Below are positions 42,101 to 54,100 of a stretch of 64,000 nucleotides of DNA, piece by piece. Source of the stretch: Tanypteryx hageni. Lineage: Eukaryota; Arthropoda; Insecta; Odonata; Petaluridae. Position 1 is the first letter of the stretch. Every line of letters starts with the position of its first letter. The stretch covers positions 78,814,572-78,878,571 of the forward strand of contig CM054116.1 of NCBI GenBank assembly GCA_028673005.1, in the 5' to 3' direction. Position numbers and translations under genes: made by a program. The notes beneath the pieces are model-generated. The model had not been told where the DNA came from. It was given only the letters and a program-made list of their open reading frames with translations, and searched no databases.

Positions 42101-45100
42101 TCAATTAATTTTGAACCCTTTTTCTGTGGCGCCAATTTTTTCCTCGACAGTCAAAAATGATAAATAAATGCATCTGGGTGTATTAAAATTACAAGTTTGG
42201 AGGAGGTGGGGGCGGAGATGGTGCAGAGTTGGCATATACCAAGATTTTACAACTAGTCTGCTCAAATTTTGCTCGTGTGTGCTGGCCTTGCAGACTGTGT
42301 GTGTGTGCATATGCACACAGCTTAGAGAAAACATTGGTGGTGAAGGGGTTAGGTTCCACAAAATCATTCATATATCGAAAATTCGTAAATCGGGAGGTAG
42401 TTTTCTATTATTTCTTATGGGAAAAATTCAGTTTGGTTCCTAGTGCTAAGAATGTTAGTACCCAAAGGCTTGAAATAAAAAAGAATTTATAAAGAACAGC
42501 AAAATATGTGCATGGCTAACATCGTAGCACTCACCTTGACAAAGAAAATGTTTTTGCACTATACAGTAGTGTGCAAGTTGTTAGATGAACATCTAGTTTG
42601 TGGGGTGGAAGAGGAAGGGGAGACAACAGAGGCAGGGGAGCTGAGAGACGACTTAGCTGATTCAGGTGGAGGCAGATGTTTAGGGTTTAAAAAAGCTGAC
42701 TAGAGAAAGTTGTCATAAATTTTGCCGTTCTTCTTGATGAATCTCCCTGTAACAGCGAATTTTTTCCTCAATGCCACAGATACCTTTACACTCTGTTCCA
42801 TTTCGGGATTGTTTTTGTTAGTAATTGAATAAGCTTCCTATATTTATTAATGAATTCCTTTAAAATACAATGCAATTAATAATGCTTAAATGTTGAAACG
42901 ATACCTTGATCCATCGGCTGCAATAAGCTTGTAGTGTTAGGTGGCAAATATATCACTTTAAAGTTGCTACACACATCAGTGATTGATTCTGATTGAACCT
43001 TCTTACCCTTCATTATAGTGAATGAAAACCTTGGGCAAGCAAGATATTTATCCAAATGATTACCTTCGTTATAGTGAATTTTCATAAATCTAATGTTCAT
43101 AAATCGGGGGATACCTGTACTTGCTTTTTCAGTTTCTGATAGTTAAGTGCTTATTCTTGAATTTAGTAATTGGATCTTAGCCATGAGGTTGATATTCTTT
43201 GGATAAAAGTTTTAATTATTTTTTATTATAAATGTCTTATGGATTAATTGAACCATCTCTGGAAGTTAACTGCATGTGGAAATCTTTGTTTTACTCTCAA
43301 GTTTATATGTGGTGTTTTAACTATTTATTTCAATGTTCAAATCTTACTGCCTACAAAGTGGTGCTAGACTAATCTAGATAAGCATAAGTGATGGAATTAT
43401 AACAATGCAGCTCTATGAAGGCTGTCCAAAAAACGAGGTAGTGGATGATGTTGTAAAAAGACAGTTAAGCATGGATTTGAAAATTAATGGGAATGAAGGA
43501 AATCATGCATTCTGCTGTTGGTAAAATTATATTTGGTACCACTTTCTCTATCAGCTTCCATGGAGCAGTCTAACTTGGCTTTGCACTTGGAGCTGTGCTC
43601 ATACATAAAGGTGTGTGCTGTTGTCATATTTCTAAATCCTAAAGGAATTCCACCTGCTGAAATTCATTGTCAACTTCAAGAGGTTTATGGTCCATATGTC
43701 ATGTCCAAGAAGCAAATCTTGTATCTGGGATAAGGGGTTCACAGAGGGACTGAGGCTAACTTGCTGATGAACCACAGCCTGATCAACCTTTCACATCACA
43801 TGGCCAACAAGGTTGTAGTAATAGAGCAACTCATTTGTGAAAACTGTAATGATTCATTGCATTGCTGATGAGTTGGACATTGCCAAGTTGAGGGCTCACA
43901 AAATTGTGCATGAGAGATAAGGGTATTGCAGTCTTTGCACGTTGGGTTCTGAAAAGGCCTACAGACATACACAAAGGCAAACATGTGCTTTGCTCTCTGA
44001 ATAGCATACAAGGGTACTGTCAGGAGGAAAACTGTTCTTTGACAGCATCTTCACAGGAGATAAAACTTGGGTGCATCATGTCACTCCAGAAATGAAGAGG
44101 AACTCCAGTTTAGAAAGTAGTCCCCACCTGGCTGCATACTCAAAACTTCAAATTCTACAGCAGTGGTATCAGTAACTTGAACCTACGATGGGACCATTGC
44201 CTTAGTTGCGTAGGGGACAACAATTTTTATCAAAAATTGAATAAATCCTTTTTAATAGCATCATCTGTGACCTTATTTTCCAGATAGCCCTCATGTATTT
44301 TTGTAAAAATATTAAATTTTCCTTAATGATAATCACTTGTATTTCACATATAATATGTTGCTTCACTACAATTTAATGTAAGAACTTAATGTTATATGTT
44401 ACAAAATAAGCTTTTTCTAATTTGTCACTTGAAATTACAGAGAGTCCATTGTATGTTCAGCCACCTTACCCATCAATAAGACCCAGTGAGACATTCACAA
44501 TCGCCATTCCAAAAATAAGATTATCATTTGAACTTGAGGATTGGGAGACAGGGCAAAGAATGCCTCTTCTTCAAGTCAAATCAGCCATTGCCGGAAGTGT
44601 TCATGACTGGTCCAAACTTTGCCATGCAAATGGTATGTATTACTGTTTACAGGAATATTCTTGAATTATCTCCAATATTTCAACATTTATTTTATGATTA
44701 GTTAAAGCTTTTTCAAGTGGTATCTTTTATATATAATTACTCAATGTCTGTCTGTCCATCTGTCTATCCTTCCTTTTTTCTCTTGAATGGTTTGTCATAG
44801 AGAAATGTTGTAAATGCCATTTTGTTTCTACCAACTAGGAGACCTCAAGAAAACTATTTTCCCAGATTCGACTCCAGGATACAATTATATTTTCCTATGT
44901 TTACACGGGAGTTTTGATTTTTCAAGGTGCAAGGTTTATTTCCTTTGTTCATTAAAATATGTAAATATGGACCGAATTTCTCTCGTTTTGCTTTATTCGA
45001 TGGCTAAAACTATAAAATATCTTATTCTTGGAATGTTACATGGAAGAGTTTGTCAGAATTATGCATTTCATTTAGAAATTTTATGGCTTTTTTCATACTC

Positions 45101-48100
45101 TTTCCGGGTGTTGCCAAGGCGACCCACATTGTTGCCTCTGATTGAATTAGCATCTATTAAGCCTTCAAATAGATGAAAGAATTGCACTATTCTCTTTGAG
45201 CTTTTTATGAAGCATTGAAATTATAGTTGCAGCAACATCAAACTTAATATATTGCAACGTTAATAATTGCAGATTATTATTATTCAGTAAACTGAGTGTG
45301 GACTGTGAGCATTTTTAATGGCTGATGAATAGAAAAATCTTCTTTCTTTAATTCAATACTGGAATGTTACCTTTTTCTTAAGGGAGAAGCAATTAAAATT
45401 GCACATATAAATTATAAAAACAAACATGAAATTCAAAATGTCATTTGTCTAATTTTATAAGGAGAAGTGGGCTATTATTACTTTTAAACTTTGCAAAAGT
45501 TTTTATGGGGGCCACTTGTTATTACCAATTTTTCCTTTGTCATAATCTTTTCTGTTGGATGTTGCTTTGAGCTTTTAGTTTTTCTCAACTTTTATTACCT
45601 CAGATTGTTTTATTCTTTTCTTCTGTTCACTGCCTTTATTCTAGATTAATCTTTCACAGTTCTATCAGATGCATTCTTTTCAAGGGTTTTACTTCTCCAG
45701 TCACTTTTTTCCTAATGTTTTAATGTCCTCCCACTCTTTCCATTTATCTGCTCTTCTATTCCAGCCCACTCCTTTATTTTATTTATTTTTATTTTTTCTT
45801 GTTCAAATGTACATAGTAGTTAGTTAACCTTTTCCTTTCAATTTCTTGTGATATGCATTTTTGTGCCATGCTTAATTATTGAAATATAAAATAAATAGTA
45901 TAAAACAGTTGATGGTTAACTTTTCCTTCTAGAAATTCCTCATATGATGTTACACCAATTTTGTTATCACGTAAAAATATCTAGAAGTCATTATTATTTA
46001 ATTTCTCTCTAAATTAACTTTTTGAATAGTGCAGCCATATATAATACATATGCGTAGTAATTTTGTTGCCATCACCAGCATCCATTGACATTTGGGGTGT
46101 TGTTGCTTCAGATGTACATAAATAGCAATCTTTTTAATCATTCAATAATACAGAAAACTTCAATGCAGTGATAACTCGTTTCTGAATCTAATAGGTAATA
46201 TTTCCACAAAATTCAAATTTGGAAAATCTCACAGATATAATCTTATAATATAATTAGCTATGTTTGTCCCTGATGCTCAACTGTGGTGTCACTCTTAAAA
46301 AGGCTATATAAAAGAGCAGAAGAATCAAGAACTATTTACGACTGACTGTAATGATATTTTAACAAATGGATCCTTCATATAGTCACTGAGGCTATAATAA
46401 AGTTTATTTTGCAGGAAAATCCATAACTTATGCTTGAAAGCAGAAATTTCTCTGTTTTTCAGTTCATGAGGGAGGTGATTGTATAAATGCAATCCCATCA
46501 CTTTAGGGCCAAGAGCAGTTGCTCGAGTACGAACATAGGGAACATTTAAATCACTATGCTGTCTAGTATAATAGCTGTGAATAATCGAATTTTCCTCATA
46601 TTAATTTAAATTCATTCTAGTATGAAGTTAAACTTTGAGATTGTATAATAGCCTTAATCCTTATACTATATGCATTAGGAAAGCATGCTTTGAATCCTTT
46701 AATACAAGAGAGAGAGGAAGAAAGAAAGGAGAGAGACAGAGAGGGAGTGAGAGACAAAATTAAATGTTCCATTAATTAAAAATAATTTTGTGCGTATAAG
46801 AATTTTATAGCATAATATATTTCTTTGTCGTACAATTTCAATTTGCCCAAAACTATTTTTACTCTCTGGAACACTCAATTATGTGAATTTTATATTTATC
46901 TGCACTTTTTAGTGCATATAAATGTTGTCATTAATTTTTTATTTCAACTTTAACTTAATACTTAATTCAAGCATACCAGGCATATTCAATGTGCAATTAT
47001 GCGAGTCAGTAAATTAAAATCACTAAGTTGGTTAATCTGCAAATATTAATATTTTGTCATCCATTTTATAGAGTTCCTTCTTTTGAACAGAAAATTGAAT
47101 GAATGAGAAATATAATTTATGTTTAATTCTGTAATTTTTTCAGTGGAATTACAGCTTCAGGCTTCATATTACAATGATAAAATAAAAGTATGGGAACCAT
47201 TGATTGAACCTATTACAGAAGAGGAAAATGTTTATCGACCCTGGGAGATGATAATAAAGGTAGCATTAACTATTTTTATTAATAAATTTTTGTGAAAACA
47301 TAGATTGCATTTTATGATTTAAGGACTTTTATTATATATTTTCATATTTAATTCTAATTTCATTTTGGTATAACATGAAATTATATTTAATAATATAAAT
47401 TACATATGTAATAAAAATATACTATTCCCATTTATCAGCACTAAAATATAATTTTGTTCGATTTATTATTATTTCTACTTATGAATTTTTACTGAAATCG
47501 GAAATGATATATTTTCAGTAAATTTAAGTAGAAATTATTTTAATAGAAATTAATACTGTATAAATATATCAAAGGCATTTCAAGCCAAGGCCTTTAGGCT
47601 ATCAAGTCGCTTTGACCATCAAGGAACTACAGAGGTTGACGGAGTTGGAGGAGGTCAACTTACGAGTTCCCAAGGAAGTCATAGAAGCAAGAGGAGAGCA
47701 ACCCAAGAAATGTTACATCGCGCATCTCTAGATCAGGCTGTGGAAGATTCTGAAACATCTACTGATGAGGTGGATGGTGCAGATCAAAATAATAGCAATG
47801 GAGTCATGCATTTTATTAGGATGAGACAAGATACAGAGGCTTCATCCCAGCATATACTTCGTAATGAACATGGTGAGATTGTGATATTATTCTAACTGTA
47901 TACCTCATTGGCAATATATAGTGCATTCAATTTTATTTCCTTCATGTGTTGATTGTTTTGGTTGAAAGATTTTATTTTCAATATCTCCTGTTTAAGATTT
48001 ATGTATGTAGTAGGCAAACCCATTTTTTTCAGAATCTTCAGCTTGCTATTTGATCAGAGCTGGCTGTCTTATTCATATCGAAAGTTTTTATTTCACCTCT

Positions 48101-51100
48101 ATTCTCAAGGAAGCCACCAAACACCATTGTCTAATAAAAATGTATTCACTAAGTATTAAATTAGATGAGGGGCAATAAAAGAGGTTCACGAAAGTTTAGA
48201 AAAAATCTTACATTTTTGGATAAAATAATTTTTTCCTTACCAGATTTATATTAAGTATATTTCAAATATGCTAATATTAAGGCTTAATTAATATGTTTAA
48301 TTTTTATGTTACTCAGATCTTGTCAGTCTTGCTGGTTATCCCGATGAATCTGATTCAGAAACTGAAGAAGGTGGATTGGAGAAACTCACAAGTGCAATGG
48401 GTCATCTATTCTCTGGGTAATGTGTTTAAATGATCACAACACAACAATTTACCAAATTGATGGAATGATTAAAACAGAATTAGATTTGTAAATGAAAAAC
48501 TGGGTTGAAAATTTTTAAATTTCCATATAATGTAGGTTACAATGCTACATATTATCAAATTTCAAAAAGTTCATTCAAACTATTTGCTTCACCTGTTTCA
48601 CCAAGAATTGTGTAGTATTTTGGCTACTTATGTTGCCAAAATTTGAGGATGAAAATGAAAACTATTTCTTAAGCATTGAAAGTTATAAATTATTTCTTTT
48701 TAAAGTTATAATATTATCTTCTTGCATATTGTTTGCAATAATGATAAAAATTGCATCTTGCCACAAACTTGAAACTCAAGATTGTTGTATAACTATATTG
48801 GTATCTTCCTTTTATACTAATAGGGATAGCAGTGATGCAGATGTTAGTGAATCTGAAGAAGAATCGAGTGGAGAAGAACCAGGTCAATCAGCAAATGTAT
48901 CAGATGGAACATCAGATAGGGAAGACATATCTCATCAACTTCAAGATTTAGGAATATCTCCCAGTGATTGTTGTAGGCCTGATCGAGCAGTATTTATTGA
49001 AAAACATGGCAAGTTTAAAATCTGTGCAGATATAAATAGTTATTTGAAATGAGATAATTTCTTATTCGAGCATGATGTATACCCAGTGATTACCTAAGAA
49101 TTGAAATAATTATAACTTGAGTTCCCTATACCAACATTTAATTTTGTCTTATTATTATTATCCTATTATTAATTCGAGTCTGTCCTGGTGCCCTCCCCAG
49201 CAAAAGAAATTAGTAAATTTCTATGGAATATATGGTTCAATTTTGACCAAACATTCACTGTTTATTTGGGGTGACATGCATTATGTTCTGTGAGGGGTCA
49301 TTAATTCCAACTACTGGAAGAAAATAAATTAAACATTTTCTCTTAAATGATTTCCTCTATTTGAATAACATGGGAATGAGTGTAGTATGTTTTTATTTGA
49401 TTTTTAAAATTACTAAAAATCGCGATACTATGTTGGGAGAAAAGAATGAATTCATCCAAAATCATGCTTTTCATAAAAAAATTACAAGATTTTTTAAGCA
49501 AAACTTTCTGTCGCCATAGAAGCCCAATTGGTGTCGATTACGTTTTCTACTCTTGGTGAGAAGGTAGTATGGGAGGTTATTGTTAGCTGTGTGCACAGAT
49601 GGCACATTGTATTGAGAGTGAAAGAAAAGTAAGGGCAGGTGGTAATACCATCATTTTCTGTCCATAAATAAATATTATGAGTTCAATGTCATTTTTCATT
49701 ATTAACAACCATCACCATAAAACTTTTTTAAACGTTTCTCAAAATTGTTCTCTCAGGGTTTTCTCCTAATAGTGTTAACATTAATGTTTATCATGCTTTG
49801 TTAGAGACTCAATCATTCATATTCAATACTTCAAAAGTTAAAAAAAAACATCTTAACTAAATTGACCTATCATATAATCATGTTCTTTATGTAGAATTAA
49901 ATAAATATCTCACTTCATGACAATGTTAACATGGTTTGGTGGGAGTTTATAAATAAAAAAATAGGTAAGAGAAAGATAAATAGTGGTCAAGCAGTTACTT
50001 TAAAAAAAATAGTGATTTTAATTGAATGGATGATATAGAGATATTGCAGATGGTGTACTGCCTCATCTTTTTATTTCACGCAAGCCAAAGTTCTACTGTA
50101 AAAAATTATTCTTACCAGGAATTATCATTGATTAATACTTTTTTGTTCTTTTAAAAATCCCTTCTCAGGAGACGAGTTGTAACAGATTTTCACTGCTTTA
50201 CTGTCATTTTTGGTAACTATCTTTTGTCTAAAATTCTCTGTTGTAGATGACTCATTGGATTCTGGCCTGGAGGCTGAGAGTGGACGTGGTCCAGGAAGTG
50301 TTGGTGATCGAGTTGCCACATATGTACTTCTTGATTCTCGTGATCGCTTTGAGCTAAGCCTCACACCAGCTGCAGTGAGAGCATTGAGTGATCTTGCTTC
50401 TGCCTTTAGCAAGGATGGTTCATTCCAATACCCGATCCAAGCCATGCCCCTTCTTCCTGGGCCGCTAACATTGGAAAATGATGTTGGGCCAGGTTGTGTC
50501 GTCAATCTTGTCACACGACTCCCGGTGAGTTCCCATCCTAAAGCATGTTTTTATCCAAGGCCGGAATTTTTTTCATCATATTTTTATTTTTAATGTTGTA
50601 ATTGTATTCACATATACTTCAAAAGTACCCACATCAAATCTTATGAGAATATGATGAACCACTTCCGAGATATTGGGTGAATCCATATGGCATTGCTAGG
50701 CTTATACCAGGTCGTGTTTTTGTGAGTCTCTCGCCTGTTAGCTCGGTGTTAAATATTTTGCTTTTTTTCATTTGAATGAAAGTGTTTTATTTGAAATGCT
50801 GAAAAATAATTCACTTAAATACAAAGTTTGATAATGACATTTTATTTAACGGTGTGAAATTTAACAAAACATGATACACAGTCCCACTTCACATTTACTA
50901 CATTCCGTCCTTCCTTGCGTATGGCAACCATCCACAGCACATCGATGTCTTTTGTTGTTATCTGTAGGCTTCACATAATGGTTGAGTCTATCATATTGGG
51001 TGCTGTCCATTACTCTACAACCATTGTCATTGCCTCGAGTAGTGCTTGACCGCCCTGGATCCCTAGGTATGCTTCTATATTGGGTGAGGTATGTTAGTAC

Positions 51101-54100
51101 AATATCATGTCGAAAATCGAACTGTGTCAGTTCCCTTCCTGAATTTCTCATAACTATCCATGCATTGTGGATGGTTGCATCTAATAGCCTCGTAAAAATT
51201 GACCACCACAATTTTTTCCCACATATATTTATTTGATGCATGGCAATGTTTTCATCCATCCGGTCTGTCCCTTCCATAAATTGATTATATGCTGCAAATA
51301 AGGCTGGCCGTGGGAAGAATATCTTGAAACATTTTTTACTGGATTGACTCCGTGACACGAGGACATAATAGTGACTACTGAGTTATCAACCCAACTGGTA
51401 ATCATAACATTCTCCTCCCTGCTCATCCAATACTCATATGTTCCGTGCTTCTTTTGTTTTCAAATCTCTTTTTGAGAGGATTGGACAGTCTTTGGGAATT
51501 AGGTTTTGTCTTAGGGTTCCCGTTGCACCATATCCTATCTGTTGGAGATGCGTAGCTAAATTTATTCCAGTAAATAGATTGTCAAAATAATAATTTTAAG
51601 GCAAATTTTTCATTTCCTCAGGAAACTCATCTATCATGGTTACTAACGGAGCAGATGCCTTTCCAAAGTTGACTTCGTATTCTGTATTCACCTTCGGATT
51701 TTTTTCCTGATACACGTCAAAGTTAATTAAGTAACCACTAGGAGTATTTAGGCACCATACCTTATAGCCAAATCGTATTGGCTTTCCTCTTAAAAATTGT
51801 TTACAACCATGCCTACCATAATAGGCTATCATGCTTTTGTCATATGATAGACACTGTTCAGGTTTGAAATCATCTAAAAACTTTTTTTTAGCATTTCCAT
51901 TAGAGGGCACAATTTCTATAATCTGTCATTCACGTTTATCATGGTGTTGTCAGCACAATGAATAAATTTCATGATTTGCACAAAACGATCCCTGTGCATC
52001 GTGTTGGCAACCAGTTCATTTCTTATATCAAGGGAATTTCCCCAGAAGCGTTTTTTTCCTGGAACCATGTTATAGCCACTAATGACCAATATCCCTATAA
52101 AAACCTTCATCTCCTTATTAGAAATAATAGGATCAGTGTAATTTGTGAATAAAGCATATTTCATTGTTTCTTTTATCAGAAACTCTATCACATCATCACC
52201 CAAGAAATTTTCAAATATGTTGAGTACGGAATTATCTCTAAAGCAAGAATAGTTTGCAGAAGGGTGGTCTTGTTACGCACAAATCTTGCCGATCCCAGGT
52301 TGCCGAAGGATGTACTGTTTTCCTCACTTTATCTTTATGAAGAACATCATCTTCCTTTCCTCCATTGGTCGCACTGGGACTGTCTTCTGAGAAACCGCCT
52401 ATACTCCGAGAATCTGACAAAACTACCTCAGTGCCTGCGCTGAGTTGTCGGCCACTTAGGTTGTCGACAGCACCAGCATCGTCATCGTTGCCAGAATCTT
52501 CGTCCAAAGCAATAGCAATATTTCCACTGGATAATTTTCGTTGTCCTCCTCGAGAAGTTTGAGAACTTCTTTGAGCATCAAATTCCTAATGTGTAAAGTT
52601 GACCCCTGAGTTTTTCGATAAAAATTTGGTCTTAAAACCTCGACCTATACAGGAGTATATATGCTACATCATTTTTTGATGGTATTCCTGGAAAAAAATT
52701 TGTCAAGCAGAGTCCTGGCTCACCTTCACAATCCCCACAGTACATAAAAACAACTTTGCATACTTTATTGGCTGTGTATATACTGCAAGCCTTTTGCTTT
52801 CTCCTTGTCCCAGGTTCGGATTGAAATTCTTTAATGAAAGGTGATTCTATGGTGATAATGGAGGAGGTGGACAGTTGTGAGGTAGGTTTTACAAACAAGG
52901 TTTCGGAACTTTCTCGCACAGGTAGTCAATTACAGACAAACGAAATGAATACAAATCCATGTGTTCTCCACTGTAGAATATCCGCCAGGCAAGTGGAAGA
53001 CTCAGGTTCGATTGCTGGTCATAGCAGACTTTATTCTCATTTCAAAATTCTTTCCAACTTTACAGCTTATGCCTGTCTGCATAGGATCTTCGGATCACTT
53101 TATTCCATCAATTTCTTGCTTGGCAATCTCACCATTTGAGAGGGAGGAGTTTTCTTCGATGTATCTCTTCGAGGACATCCGTTGGGGCAGTTTGATACTA
53201 GCTTGGGTAGTTCTGTCCCAACCAAGAAAACATCCACGTTCAGAACCGAGAAAATTGATCTACTACGATAGTTCAGTGGTAGAATATCCACCCGGCAAGT
53301 GGAAGACCCGGGTTTGATATCCAGTCATAGTAGGCTTTTTTCTCATTTCAAAATTATTATTTGTATGTCAAACTAGCAACAAGTATATTGGGTAATATTT
53401 TAAAAAATGTCAATTAATTGATTTTTCTTTAACTATTTCTTTCCTAAGCACTTATTACAGGAAGTGGAGGGCCTGTTGATATCCTCGGAGAAACATTTGA
53501 AATTAAGTTTACACTTTCTTCAGAGAAACGATATAGATTTTTATAATTGTTGGTTGTTGAAACTCTTCTTTTCTCGTATTTTTTAACTTTTCATGTCACC
53601 ATAAACTGTGCTATATCAATTTATATTTAGGTCATTTATCATGAAAATATAGTACTATTTAGGGTCAATTATCATGAAAATAGAGTACTTCAAAATATCT
53701 TACTTTACTTTATTTAAAAAAATATAAGCATATTCTTAAAGCATTAAGCAAAAGCTCGGTTTTATTCACACAATTTTAAGCAAATGATTGTGAAAAATCA
53801 TAAAAAAGAAGCAAATGCTTATTCTTTCAAGCAAAAGCAAATGCTATTTTTTTATCCACCCCAAATCAAGCATTTGCTTAAAAAGTGATAGAAATCTTAA
53901 GCATAAGCATTTGCTTATTTTTTATTCACTCCACCCAATGTGCCTTATGTAATTTGCTCTGCAATTCTTCCCTCACTTGTTGATTTTATGTTAGGATGGG
54001 CAAGACAAAATTACCATGTCTGTAGCATACGAAAAGATTGATTCTGTGCCTAGCAGCCCTGCATCTAGTGGAATGTTAATTGATGCCAGCCCTACTGAGT

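Noticed and set aside
53259..53331. Functional tRNA gene
   Set aside because: Anticodon loop lacks U33, B box is altered, and the same sequence recurs as dispersed copies with a shared non-tRNA tail.
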